Source: a virus. Taken from it: a stretch of DNA of 59,879 nt. This document shows positions 30,995-40,413 of this stretch, piece after piece. Position 1 is the stretch's first letter, and every line of letters starts with the position of its first letter. The stretch is from IMG/VR virus record IMGVR_UViG_3300031626_000002, positions 1-59,879 of that record; one strand, given 5' to 3'. The notes beneath the pieces are model-generated. The model was not told the DNA's origin, searched no databases, and saw nothing but the letters and a program-made list of their open reading frames with translations. Both the position numbers and the translations under genes were made by a program.

Positions 30995-33900
30995 ATGAGT
31001 AAATCAAGAGACATAGCTGATAGCACCAAGACACTTGATGTCGATGGCGGCACAATCAAGCTGGACGGTAACTATCCTGTTGGTACGAACAACGTGGCGT
31101 TGGGTGATGCTGCGTTGGATAGTAATGTGTCTGGCGCACAGAACACAGCTATTGGTTCTGACGCATTAACTGCCAATACTGCGGATGATAATACGGCTGT
31201 CGGCTGGTCTGCTATGAGTGCGAATACTACGGGGTCTTTAAACGCCGCAGTAGGAAGAAGCGCATTATCTTTAAATACAACAGGCAGTTCTAATACTGCT
31301 TTGGGGTATGCTCCGCTATCTAACAACACTTCTGGTGGAAGCAATGTAGCCATTGGTCGTCAAGCACTCCTGAACAACACCACCGCATCCAACAACACGG
31401 CAGTGGGGTATCAGGCTGGGTATAGTAATACTACGGGTATTCGTTTGTCGGCCCTTGGGTATCAGGCATTATACACAAACACTACTGGCACAGACAACGA
31501 TGCCTTTGGACACCAAGCCCTCCGCACTAATAACGGAAACTATAATCAAGCGTTTGGTCGTTATGCTCTGTATAGTAATACTACTGGCACAAGTAATGTA
31601 GCTATGGGTTCTAACCCTTTGTATACAAATACTACAGGTAGCTATAACGTAGCCTTGGGCATGGAGTCACTATTCTCCAACACCACCGCAAGTTTCAACA
31701 CTGCAATGGGGTATCAGGCTGGGTATAGTAATACTACTGGCACTGCTATGACCGCAATTGGTTATAAAGCTGGGTATGCAAATACTACTGGGGCTGATTT
31801 AACTGCAATTGGTTGGCAAGCTGGGGTAGCATCTACTGGAGCAAACAATACTTTTGTTGGCTCTCAGGCGGGAATTGCAAACCTTGCGGGTTCTGAGAAT
31901 ACTTTTGTTGGTAGGATTTCTGGTGATGCTAATACAACTGGCTCTCAAAACGCTTCCTTTGGGTATTGGTCTTTGTCCGACAACACTACTGGCGCATACA
32001 ACGTAGCTTTAGGAAGCAGCGCACTCAAAGCAAACACCACCGCCTCTAACAACACGGCAGTTGGGTATCAGGCGGCATACTCTACAACGACAGGCAGCTA
32101 CAGCACCTCTGTTGGCTATCAAGCACACTATTCAAATACAACTGGTCGCAACTCTGCTTTGGGTTATGTTGCCCTGCGTTCAAATACAACTGGCACAAAC
32201 AACACAGCGGTTGGGGATAGCTCCCTCTACGCAAATACCACCGCCTCCTACAACACGGCAGTTGGGTATCAGTCTCTTACCTCAAACACCACTGGCACAC
32301 GTAATGTTGGCGTTGGTTATAACACTCTTAGCCTCAACACTACTGCAAATGACAATACATCTGTTGGGCATGATGCGCTTGATGTAAACACTACTGGTGT
32401 TTCTAACACGGCACTGGGTAGTTCTGCATTAGGCTCCAACACCACAGCAAGCTATAATACAGCAGTAGGACACCATTCGTTAAAACTTAACACTACAGGC
32501 TCAGAAAACGCAGGGTTTGGTTCTTTCTCTTTACAAGCTAATACTACAGGCGGTAGTAACACTGCCTTGGGGTATCAAGCATTAGATGGAAACACTACTG
32601 GTAGTAATAGTGTAGCAATAGGTAGAGATGCGTTAGTTGCAAACACCACCGCAGACAACAACACAGCAGTTGGGTATCAAGCTGGGTATGCTAATACTAC
32701 TGGGACGCAAAATACCGCTTTAGGCCGTGTGGCTATGCGAACAAACACGACAGGCAATTACAACGTGTCCGTGGGTTCGGTTGCCCTTTACTACAATACT
32801 ACTGGGTCTAATAATACTGCATTAGGCACACAAGCGTTAAACAACAACACCACCGCCTCCGACAGCACCGCAGTGGGGTATCAGGCGTTATATTCAAATA
32901 CTACTGGCTCTGTTAACACCGCCGTTGGATTTAAAGCGGGTTATGCCAACACGACAGGTATTGTTATTGATGCTTTTGGCTATCAAACTTTAGATGCCAA
33001 CACGACAGGCGAAAGAAACGCAGCGTTTGGTGCGGTAGCTTTAAGTAGCAATACAACAGGTTCTTACAACATTGCTGTTGGTAACAACGCCCTAGCCTCC
33101 AACACCACCGCCTCCAACAACACAGCAGTTGGGTATAATGCGGCTTACAGTAATACTACGGGTTCAGAAAATTCTGCGTTTGGTAAAGAAGCGTTAAAGT
33201 TCAATACTACAGGCTATTACAACGCTGCGTTTGGTCATAATGCTATGCGGGATAACACTGAGGGTTTTGAAAATTCTGCGTTTGGTATGGTGGCATTGCT
33301 TGAAAATACTACGGGTGATTACAATACGGCTTTAGGTACGAGAGCATTACAAAATGCTACAACGGCTGATGCAAATACTGCGGTTGGACGTTCGGCTCTT
33401 GTATCAAACACCACAGGCTCAGGCAATGTTGCGTCTGGTTATTTATCTATGGAAAATAACACAACAGGGTCCAATAACGTAGCACTTGGTAGGCAGTCTC
33501 TAGACCAAAACACCACCGCATCCAGCAACACAGCGGTTGGGTATCAGGCTGGGTATGCGGCTACTCAGGGGGCCAACACATTTGTAGGTCAGTGGGCGGG
33601 ATACAATGCGGCAACTGGAGAGTCTAACACTTATGTAGGGTATGCTTCTGGGACTAACAGCGGGACAGGAAGTGGTAGTAATAACTCTTTCTTTGGCAGA
33701 GATTCAGGATTATACGTTACATCAGGCTCAAAGAACACCATCCTTGGCAGCTACAACGGCAACCAAGGCGGCTTGGACATCCGCACCTCAAGCAACAACA
33801 TCGTGCTGTCTGATGGGGATGGTAATCCTAGGATGTGGGTTTCAGGTGGTGGAGATACTTTCTTTGGTAAATTTACTTCTGGTTTGACTAATACTCCTGG

Positions 33901-34366
33901 AGTTACCATATTTGACTACTCTAGGGCAGTATCTCTAACAACAAATAATAGTGTTTACCCATCTCTTACAACAAACCAAGTTGGTTTTGGTGGAACAACT
34001 ATAAGTTTTAGATACACCAATGCCCAGTCAGGGAATATAGCAACACTAAGCAATTCGGTGCAATTTAATACTTCATCAGACTACAGATTAAAAACTGATG
34101 TTCAGCCTATGGTAGGGGCATCAGAACGTCTTCTGAAACTTAAACCAGTAAACTTTGCTTGGGTTTCAACTGGTAATCGTGTTGATGGTTTTCTTGCACA
34201 TGAAGCACAGGCAGTTGTACCAGAAGCAGTACATGGCACACACAACGAAGTTGACGATGATGGCGTTGCTGTAATGCAAGGCATCGACCAATCCAAACTT
34301 GTCCCGCTTCTAGTTAAAACTATCCAAGAACTTGAAGCACGTATCACAGCCCTAGAAGGAGCATAA
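30995..34366 (+). CDS. Giant YadA-like repeat fibre with S74 domain
   Basis: An 1123-aa protein. Residues about 25-925 are dozens of repeats of roughly 17 residues of the form NTTGSxNTAxGxxALxx, the pattern of the left-handed trimeric beta-roll of YadA-type adhesin heads. A transition region follows. A C-terminal S74 autoprocessing domain starts at SSDYRLKTDVQ (Ser/Lys dyad) and ends in a coiled coil (LVKTIQELEARITALEG). Such a protein would form a long trimeric fibre whose chaperone domain is released by self-cleavage. Bacterial trimeric autotransporters use the same repeats for adhesion; here the fold probably serves host binding. Confidence 0.88.
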   Translation: MSKSRDIADSTKTLDVDGGTIKLDGNYPVGTNNVALGDAALDSNVSGAQNTAIGSDALTANTADDNTAVGWSAMSANTTGSLNAAVGRSALSLNTTGSSNTALGYAPLSNNTSGGSNVAIGRQALLNNTTASNNTAVGYQAGYSNTTGIRLSALGYQALYTNTTGTDNDAFGHQALRTNNGNYNQAFGRYALYSNTTGTSNVAMGSNPLYTNTTGSYNVALGMESLFSNTTASFNTAMGYQAGYSNTTGTAMTAIGYKAGYANTTGADLTAIGWQAGVASTGANNTFVGSQAGIANLAGSENTFVGRISGDANTTGSQNASFGYWSLSDNTTGAYNVALGSSALKANTTASNNTAVGYQAAYSTTTGSYSTSVGYQAHYSNTTGRNSALGYVALRSNTTGTNNTAVGDSSLYANTTASYNTAVGYQSLTSNTTGTRNVGVGYNTLSLNTTANDNTSVGHDALDVNTTGVSNTALGSSALGSNTTASYNTAVGHHSLKLNTTGSENAGFGSFSLQANTTGGSNTALGYQALDGNTTGSNSVAIGRDALVANTTADNNTAVGYQAGYANTTGTQNTALGRVAMRTNTTGNYNVSVGSVALYYNTTGSNNTALGTQALNNNTTASDSTAVGYQALYSNTTGSVNTAVGFKAGYANTTGIVIDAFGYQTLDANTTGERNAAFGAVALSSNTTGSYNIAVGNNALASNTTASNNTAVGYNAAYSNTTGSENSAFGKEALKFNTTGYYNAAFGHNAMRDNTEGFENSAFGMVALLENTTGDYNTALGTRALQNATTADANTAVGRSALVSNTTGSGNVASGYLSMENNTTGSNNVALGRQSLDQNTTASSNTAVGYQAGYAATQGANTFVGQWAGYNAATGESNTYVGYASGTNSGTGSGSNNSFFGRDSGLYVTSGSKNTILGSYNGNQGGLDIRTSSNNIVLSDGDGNPRMWVSGGGDTFFGKFTSGLTNTPGVTIFDYSRAVSLTTNNSVYPSLTTNQVGFGGTTISFRYTNAQSGNIATLSNSVQFNTSSDYRLKTDVQPMVGASERLLKLKPVNFAWVSTGNRVDGFLAHEAQAVVPEAVHGTHNEVDDDGVAVMQGIDQSKLVPLLVKTIQELEARITALEGA

Positions 34367-34368
34367 CT

Positions 34369-34584
34369 ATGACTGACGCACCAACCACAGAAGAAATCGC
34401 AGCACACTACACAGCAATGGGTCACTCAGTTGACTTGATTAACGCTGGTCAACCAGAGGATATGTCCGATGAAGATTGGGCAGACACAGTGTCTCGCAAT
34501 GTCGAGCATCTGGTACTGATGGTAGCTAAAGACTACTGGACTACAGAAGATATGACCGCTGCCAACGCTGCAATCGCAGCTTAA
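34369..34584 (+). CDS. Small acidic protein after fibre
   Basis: A 71-aa acidic helical protein ('EEIAAHYTAMGHSVDLINAG'). Proteins of this type commonly follow S74 fibre genes in marine phages. Function unknown; perhaps a fibre chaperone. Confidence 0.65.
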   Translation: MTDAPTTEEIAAHYTAMGHSVDLINAGQPEDMSDEDWADTVSRNVEHLVLMVAKDYWTTEDMTAANAAIAA

Positions 34585-34600
34585 CTTAAAGGAGACTGTC

Positions 34601-34813
34601 ATGGGTAAAAATGAAAAGAACCTCATCACTGTCAACGACATCGAATACAATGTAGATGACTTCACTGACGCACAGAAGACTATGCTTAATCATGTAAGCG
34701 ATTTAGATCGTAAGCTGGGTTCCGCACAGTTTAACTTAGATCAGCTTAACGTGGGCCGTGAGGCTTTTGTTGGGATGCTGGCTGGATCTCTCGAAGCACC
34801 AGCGGAAGATTAG
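34601..34813 (+). CDS. DUF6447-like small protein
   Basis: A 70-aa protein with 'ITVNDIEYNVDDFTDAQKTMLNHVSDLDRKL' and 'AQFNLDQLNVGREAFVGML', the DUF6447 layout widespread near tail-fibre genes of marine phages. Function unknown. GGAG lies upstream. Confidence 0.75.
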   Translation: MGKNEKNLITVNDIEYNVDDFTDAQKTMLNHVSDLDRKLGSAQFNLDQLNVGREAFVGMLAGSLEAPAED

Positions 34814-34816
34814 TAT

Positions 34817-34839
34817 TCTCTAAGTTCCTTATAGGGGGG
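34817..34839 (+). promoter_or_regulatory. T7-like promoter before RNR
   Basis: Plus-strand core AAGTTCCTTATAGGGGGG matches the consensus up to +3. It gives the RNR gene and the downstream tail and ejection genes their own late promoter. Confidence 0.72.
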
Positions 34840-34858
34840 TCTAAGGATCCCCCTTCGG
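34832..34858 (+). terminator. Hairpin overlapping the RNR promoter
   Basis: GGGGGGTC pairs with GATCCCCC around a short loop (34833-34854), followed by TTCGGATTAATTA. It could be a weak terminator of the fibre transcript or a 5' stabilising hairpin on the transcript from the promoter it overlaps. Confidence 0.45.
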
Positions 34859-34893
34859 ATTAATTAACATATAACAATATCACGAGGATATAC

Positions 34894-36648
34894 ATGCGCA
34901 ACATTACTTATGAGGGTCCATCTACTCCCTTGTCTCAAGAATTAGATGAAATGAAGTACAGACAAAAGGGAGAGACCTTTGATGGTAAGGTTAAGCGCAT
35001 TGCACGATCATTGTGTGATAGTGTGGAACACCAATGGATTCTAGAAGACATCATTGGTCTACAACGATTCCTCCCAGCTGGTAGGGTACAGTCTGCGATG
35101 GGAGCAGGTAAGCTTGTTACTGCTTACAACTGTTTTGTATCAGGTGATATTAAGGATAGTATGGATTCTATTATGGATCGTGCTAAAGAAGCAGCAGAAA
35201 CAATGCGAAGAGGAGGTGGTATAGGTTATGATTTCTCTAAAGTACGCCCTAGGGGTACTCAAATCAAGTCATTGGAGAGCCAAGCAAGTGGGCCTATCTC
35301 TTTTATGTCTATCTTTGATGCAGTATGTCAAACAATTAGTAGTTCCGGTCATCGACGCGGGGCACAAATGGGCGTACTCCGCATTGACCATCCGGATATC
35401 GTTGATTTCATTACTGCTAAACGTAATTCTGATAAGCTTACTGGTTTCAACATATCGCTAGGCATTACTGATAAGTTCATGGAGGCTCTCTCTAAGGAAG
35501 ATGATAGCTTTGATCTAGTCTTTGATGGTATTGTACATGAGACAGTCTCTGCAAATGAGATCTGGGAATTGGCAATGGAGTCTACATGGGATTGGGCTGA
35601 GCCTGGTGTCTTGTTTATTGATCGTATCCAAGAAATGAATAACCTATACTACTGTGAGACAATATCGGCTACCAATCCATGCGGTGAGCAGCCCTTACCA
35701 CCTTATGGTGCTTGTCTCCTAGGCTCTTTCAACTGCACTAAATATACAATTAAAAATAAAAATGGTAAATACACATTCGACTTTGCTCAATTTAAGGAAG
35801 ACATCCCCCACGTTGTTCGTGCTATGGATAACGTTGTTGATCGTACTATCTACCCCTTAAAGGAGCAAGAGGATGAGGCAAAGAATAAGCGGAGAATGGG
35901 ACTCGGCGTTACAGGTCTTGCTAATGCAGGCGAGATGCTTGGATTCGAGTATGGCTCTAAGCCGTTCCTGCGATGGATGGAAAAAGTCTTCGCATGTCTC
36001 AGAGACAACACCTACTACGCATCAGCAAAACTCGCAGAAGAGAAGGGAGCATTCCCCCTCTATCGTGAAGACTACCTAAAGGGTAACTTCATTCGTACAC
36101 TCCCAGCATTTGTCCAAAAGGAGATCCGAAAGTATGGTATTAGGAACAGCCACCTCACATCTATTGCGCCTACTGGGACAATCTCCCTCGTGGCAGATAA
36201 CATCAGTGGTGGAATCGAACCAGTCTTTTCACATTCATACGAGCGTACCATCCAGACTTTTGACGGACCACGTTATGATAACGTTAAGGACTATGCTTTC
36301 GCACGAGGAGTTGCAGGACGAAAGGCAGATGACATTTCAGTTCATGAACACTTAGCTGTTCTGACATTAGCCCAGCACTACATCGACAGTGCTTGTTCTA
36401 AAACCTGCAATGTGGGAGATGATGTTAGCTATGATGATTTCAAACGTGTTTACGAAACGGCATGGAAAGAGGGAGCCAAGGGCTGTACTACATTTAGGCT
36501 CTCTGGAAAACGCTACGGAATCTTCAATGAGACCGTGGAAGAAAAAGCGGAGACAGAGGGCCAGATTGAAATCCCTTCAGAGGCGGATGGAGAGAAAGCA
36601 GAGGCGTGTTTTTTTGATCCGACTACTGGGCAGCGAGAGTGCTCGTGA
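34894..36648 (+). CDS. nrdJ: Class II (adenosylcobalamin-dependent) ribonucleotide reductase
   Basis: A 584-aa enzyme that makes deoxynucleotides using coenzyme B12. Active-site features are Cys80 in AYNCFV (redox pair), Asn261-x-Cys263-x-Glu265 in ATNPCGEQPLPP (catalytic radical site), and 'RRGGGIGYDFSKVRPRGT', 'GHRRGAQMG' and 'APTGTISLVADNISGGIEP'. A C-terminal Cys pair lies in 'ACFFDPTTGQRECS'. No small (NrdB) subunit or NrdG activase is present, which supports class II. The host must make or import B12. It is placed among tail genes, unlike the other nucleotide enzymes, which lie in the minus arm. Confidence 0.9.
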   Translation: MRNITYEGPSTPLSQELDEMKYRQKGETFDGKVKRIARSLCDSVEHQWILEDIIGLQRFLPAGRVQSAMGAGKLVTAYNCFVSGDIKDSMDSIMDRAKEAAETMRRGGGIGYDFSKVRPRGTQIKSLESQASGPISFMSIFDAVCQTISSSGHRRGAQMGVLRIDHPDIVDFITAKRNSDKLTGFNISLGITDKFMEALSKEDDSFDLVFDGIVHETVSANEIWELAMESTWDWAEPGVLFIDRIQEMNNLYYCETISATNPCGEQPLPPYGACLLGSFNCTKYTIKNKNGKYTFDFAQFKEDIPHVVRAMDNVVDRTIYPLKEQEDEAKNKRRMGLGVTGLANAGEMLGFEYGSKPFLRWMEKVFACLRDNTYYASAKLAEEKGAFPLYREDYLKGNFIRTLPAFVQKEIRKYGIRNSHLTSIAPTGTISLVADNISGGIEPVFSHSYERTIQTFDGPRYDNVKDYAFARGVAGRKADDISVHEHLAVLTLAQHYIDSACSKTCNVGDDVSYDDFKRVYETAWKEGAKGCTTFRLSGKRYGIFNETVEEKAETEGQIEIPSEADGEKAEACFFDPTTGQRECS

Positions 36649-36674
36649 GTTATTAGATTAAATAGGAGGTAGCG

Positions 36675-38429
36675 ATGCCACAACAGATTATACCAATTAC
36701 AGATCTAGCATCAGCAGGTCTTGTGCAAGATACTCCAGCAGTGTCGCTACCACCTAATGTCTTTTCAGATGTTCACAATGTTCGCTTTAGGGATGGGGCT
36801 GTTAAGCGATTCCCATCTGATGTTGATAAACTAACGTCACTTACAAACGTTGTGTACGTTGCATACTGGCCTTCAACACTTGGGGATCGATATGTAGTTA
36901 TCACAGATGATAGTACGAATACAACCTTTACAGTATACAGCGATAGTTTCTCTGTTGTCTCAGCACAAGGTGGTGTTAATACTGGAGTTACTGGTGGTGA
37001 TTGGCAACACACATTGTTTAATGGTGGTTATCATATTATATTTAACAATGGTAACTCTAGGCCCGTATTCCTACAAGATGATATTGTCGGGGTTACTCCT
37101 TTGCCTGGGTGGGATTCATATGCTGTTGAAGAGGCGATTACTTCTTTTGAACATGATGGTTCTGCAGGTTCTATTACACTTAAGAATACTGTGTTTGTAG
37201 ATCCAGGTGCGGGTAACTCAATATCTATTAAGGTAACTGCACTACCTCGTAACACATCTTCACCAATACGAACTGAAACAGTTTCTATAAACTCTTCAGG
37301 AGTCGTATCCCCTGACGCAACACTAGCTAATATCGGTACGATTAATGGAGTTGATTATCCAAACAACTCTTTTGATTTTACACCGGATACATCTTCTGGT
37401 GGCACTGTTTATAAACTATCTGTAAACACCACACCTGTTACATCTGTTACAGCGGGTGTTGTAAGATCTTACGGAAACCTCTTAGTTGCAGGTAACCTAA
37501 AGGAAACAGGGGGACGTACTCTCACGGGTACTGTTAGAACCTCTGATGTTGCAGGTCCAGGGGTTATCCCTGAGAACTGGAATCCCTTTAAGAATGGTGC
37601 TAACACAGCAGACGAATTTATCCTAGCTTCTACAGGAACTATTAAAGACCTAGTGGAAATGCAGGGGGTTTTATATGCATATACAGACTCTTCTATCCAC
37701 TCTATACAACAGACTAGCTCCCCTGTTATACCTTTTCAGATTGCAACAGTGACTGATAACTACGGTGTTAACAATACAGATGGTGTTATTGAAGTAGATG
37801 GTAAGCATATTGTATATGGTAGTAATGATTGTTATGTATTTGCAGGTCACCCTGGATCTATCTCATCTATTTCTGATGGGCGTGTAAGGAACTTCTTTCG
37901 TAATAGCGCAACAATTAAAACTGTTCGGTTTAATAAGTATGATGAGATTTGGTTTTGGTCTAGCTCAACAGTATATGTTTGGAACTATCGGAACAACGTG
38001 TGGACTAAGAGGGATCTACCAGCTAGTACAAATTCTATAGCTTCTGTGAGAAGTGACTTGCTTCTTTCAGCACCTACAAAACTAGTTGGTGTAGATGGAA
38101 GCTCATTTCTATCGGGTGCTTTCCTAGAGCGTAAACGCATGGCAGTTACGCCTGAGTTTGACACTGAGAGTGTATCAGGTATGGCACTATTATTTGATGG
38201 TCCCTCTAAGGTTAACATTAAATACGATGGTATTGACAAGCTTGGTGAGGTAGTTAACTTCTCTGCTAATGCTGCAATACCTTTTGATACTGCTACTGAT
38301 TATAAAGCAGATGTTAGATTCAATGGTAGGTTCTTAAACTATAGGATTGAAAGCCAGTCTAATGAGATAAGTCTTGATTGGAATCTTACAGGTTATCAAA
38401 TTCAAATAAACAAAGGAGGTAGTCGATAA
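36675..38429 (+). CDS. Tail nozzle-like protein (tail tubular B / stabilisation type)
   Basis: A 584-aa beta-rich protein starting 'PQQIIPITDLASAGLVQDTPAVSLPPNVFSDVHNVRFRDG', the usual opening of podovirus nozzle or packaged-DNA stabilisation proteins (insertion of a bead-like domain before a propeller of repeats). Repeated 'YAYTDSSIHSIQQ', 'DCYVFAGHPGSISSISDGRV' and 'YVWNYRNNVWTKRDL' blades are consistent with a beta-propeller. It would form the tail tip ring beneath the adaptor. Confidence 0.75.
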   Translation: MPQQIIPITDLASAGLVQDTPAVSLPPNVFSDVHNVRFRDGAVKRFPSDVDKLTSLTNVVYVAYWPSTLGDRYVVITDDSTNTTFTVYSDSFSVVSAQGGVNTGVTGGDWQHTLFNGGYHIIFNNGNSRPVFLQDDIVGVTPLPGWDSYAVEEAITSFEHDGSAGSITLKNTVFVDPGAGNSISIKVTALPRNTSSPIRTETVSINSSGVVSPDATLANIGTINGVDYPNNSFDFTPDTSSGGTVYKLSVNTTPVTSVTAGVVRSYGNLLVAGNLKETGGRTLTGTVRTSDVAGPGVIPENWNPFKNGANTADEFILASTGTIKDLVEMQGVLYAYTDSSIHSIQQTSSPVIPFQIATVTDNYGVNNTDGVIEVDGKHIVYGSNDCYVFAGHPGSISSISDGRVRNFFRNSATIKTVRFNKYDEIWFWSSSTVYVWNYRNNVWTKRDLPASTNSIASVRSDLLLSAPTKLVGVDGSSFLSGAFLERKRMAVTPEFDTESVSGMALLFDGPSKVNIKYDGIDKLGEVVNFSANAAIPFDTATDYKADVRFNGRFLNYRIESQSNEISLDWNLTGYQIQINKGGSR

Positions 38430-39391
38430 TGGCTATTGTGAGACCTCCTTTTACAGGTGATGGTGCTCTAGATTCTTGGACAAACCAGATAACCCAATCT
38501 ATTAACATGGGATTATCTATAGGTCAATCTACTGGAGGAAGCTCAGCTGGTCCAACAGGCAACACTGCAATATATCTGTATCAAAGAACTTCAGTAAACA
38601 CTGCCCCTAATAGGCCGACTAGCGTTGAGTATGATTACACGGATATTGAGAATGTAACCATCACAGCTAACAATGGTTGGTTGGGATCAGTCCCAGCAAC
38701 TGGTGGTAAGTACCTTTGGATTACATTCAGATACATATCAAACCTTCAAGACACAATTACTGATGCTAACACTTGGGATACTGCAGTGTTACTATCTGAA
38801 GATGGAGATGATGGGACAGACGGGACAGACGGGACTAATGGTACTAATGGTACTAATGGTGCAACTGGTGCAACTGGTTCCCCAGCTCCTAGATTTGTTT
38901 CTCGTAGGGTATATATATCTTCTGCAGCAGGAACACCCAGTTCTCCATCAGCTACCCTAACATGGTCAACACTTGCACTATCTGGGATTACCACAGGTTG
39001 GTCGGAGACTGCCCCAACAGCTATTGCAACTTCAACTACTTTAGTTTACTTCTCTGACTTCTTATTTGTAGACACTACAGGTGCAGGTACAACTAGTGCA
39101 GTTACTGGTGGTACCCCTAAAGAGGGTATATCTTTTTCAGGTCTTGTGACATTCAACAGTGGTGACTTTGCACTTGATGGTAGTACTATAACATCTATAG
39201 ATGGTGGTAATATTGCTACTGACACCATAACAGCTGACAAAATGAACGTAACCAGCCTCGATGCTATATCAGCTACCCTTGGTACATTTAAGAGTGCGGC
39301 TACTGGTCAACGTATTGAGATTAAAGACGATGTAATTAAAGTCTATGACTCTAGTAACACAGTCAGAGTTAAGATAGGAAACCTAACATAA
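38429..39391 (+). CDS. Tail tip/fibre protein with collagen-like repeat
   Basis: A 320-aa protein. Residues about 128-150 are collagen-like triplets (DGTDGTDGTNGTNGTNG), which form rod-like trimers. The C-terminal 75 residues ('DSTITSIDGGNIATDTITADKMNV' type, then 'IEIKDDVIKVYDSSNTVRVKIG') match the C-terminal domain found in tail host-specificity proteins of the lambda J type. Start overlaps the nozzle stop. Confidence 0.75.
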   Translation: MAIVRPPFTGDGALDSWTNQITQSINMGLSIGQSTGGSSAGPTGNTAIYLYQRTSVNTAPNRPTSVEYDYTDIENVTITANNGWLGSVPATGGKYLWITFRYISNLQDTITDANTWDTAVLLSEDGDDGTDGTDGTNGTNGTNGATGATGSPAPRFVSRRVYISSAAGTPSSPSATLTWSTLALSGITTGWSETAPTAIATSTTLVYFSDFLFVDTTGAGTTSAVTGGTPKEGISFSGLVTFNSGDFALDGSTITSIDGGNIATDTITADKMNVTSLDAISATLGTFKSAATGQRIEIKDDVIKVYDSSNTVRVKIGNLT

Positions 39392-39675
39392 TGGCATACG
39401 GCGTATCAATAAACACATCAGATGGCTTCAAAGACATAGCAGATGCATCGTCTGGTAGGGTGCTTTATGTCTATCAGATAAGAGCGGTCAGTGGGTCTGT
39501 CACGGTAAGTAACTTTGACGACACCACTGGCTTCTTCTTTGTAATGAACAGGAGCGGTCAGTCTTGGAATCCTGAATTTTTTTGGGATAACTCAACCAAG
39601 ATCTTTAGCTGGGGTAACACCTCGGGCTATTATACGGGCAACCAATTCCTCGACATTTATTTCTTCGCTCTATAG
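39391..39675 (+). CDS. Tail-tip protein, MAYG type (short)
   Basis: A 94-aa beta-rich, aromatic protein opening MAYGVSINTSDG. The next gene opens MAYGAQFMNSSG, so the two are likely paralogues sharing the N-terminal attachment segment. They are candidates for receptor-binding tips. Base usage looks more GC-rich than neighbouring genes, suggesting recent acquisition. Confidence 0.65.
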   Translation: MAYGVSINTSDGFKDIADASSGRVLYVYQIRAVSGSVTVSNFDDTTGFFFVMNRSGQSWNPEFFWDNSTKIFSWGNTSGYYTGNQFLDIYFFAL

Positions 39676-39690
39676 TAATAAGGAAATCAT

Positions 39691-40413
39691 ATGGCATACG
39701 GTGCACAATTCATGAACTCAAGCGGGGGGGTTGTCTTTGACAGCTCTTACCCTGCTTTGGGTGTAATCAAGAAGCAAACTATTGCGTCTTACGCTTCGCA
39801 AAGTACAACTAGGTACTTATACACCTACCCCGGTAGTGCTAGCCCTATTGCTACAGGAGTTAGCTACCTCATCAACGTGCCCACAATACAAAATGGCATA
39901 AACTGTATGCCGTTATTCCAGCTACCTAGTAACGGTGACTATTGTGGTCCAGACTCTAGGTACGGCACTAATGACGGGCCTATCACCTACAGATCTAACC
40001 TAAGCTCTATTACTTTCATATGGGTCGCCCCTATGAACCTACTAGCCCCCGGTAGCTCAGCTTATGGTGTTGAGTGTTGGGATGAGAGCGGTGCCTTGAC
40101 CTACTCGTCAGACCAAGTGCTATTTTTCGTAAGAGGCTCTTTAGCCTCAGACAACCCTCCAGTGGGTCAGACAGGTTTAGCGCAGACCACTGTAGGTAGC
40201 TCAGATTGGTTTTGCATGGAAAACTGCCACCATCCGATGCACGCCACCGGAAACACTGGTATTAGAAACCTATTCCCCAGCGCCCTAAGAAGGCAGTCTT
40301 CAACTATAGTTGAAAAACGTAATAACTACTCTGGCTGGCCTAACACACCCAACATCCCTGCATCTCAATATAGGGACAACTGGGGCCTACACGGCCTAGC
40401 CTCGGCAGTATAA
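39691..40413 (+). CDS. Tail-tip protein, MAYG type (long)
   Basis: A 240-aa beta-rich protein that shares its start with the 94-aa neighbour. Several Cys and aromatic residues follow; there is no catalytic motif. It is probably a receptor-binding or tip protein and a likely site of host-range variation. Base usage again differs from surrounding genes. Confidence 0.65.
   Translation: MAYGAQFMNSSGGVVFDSSYPALGVIKKQTIASYASQSTTRYLYTYPGSASPIATGVSYLINVPTIQNGINCMPLFQLPSNGDYCGPDSRYGTNDGPITYRSNLSSITFIWVAPMNLLAPGSSAYGVECWDESGALTYSSDQVLFFVRGSLASDNPPVGQTGLAQTTVGSSDWFCMENCHHPMHATGNTGIRNLFPSALRRQSSTIVEKRNNYSGWPNTPNIPASQYRDNWGLHGLASAV

Noticed and set aside
31000-33560. Regular short repeats that could be taken for a CRISPR array
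   Set aside because: They lie in frame inside one long gene, have no unique spacers and encode the 17-residue beta-roll unit.
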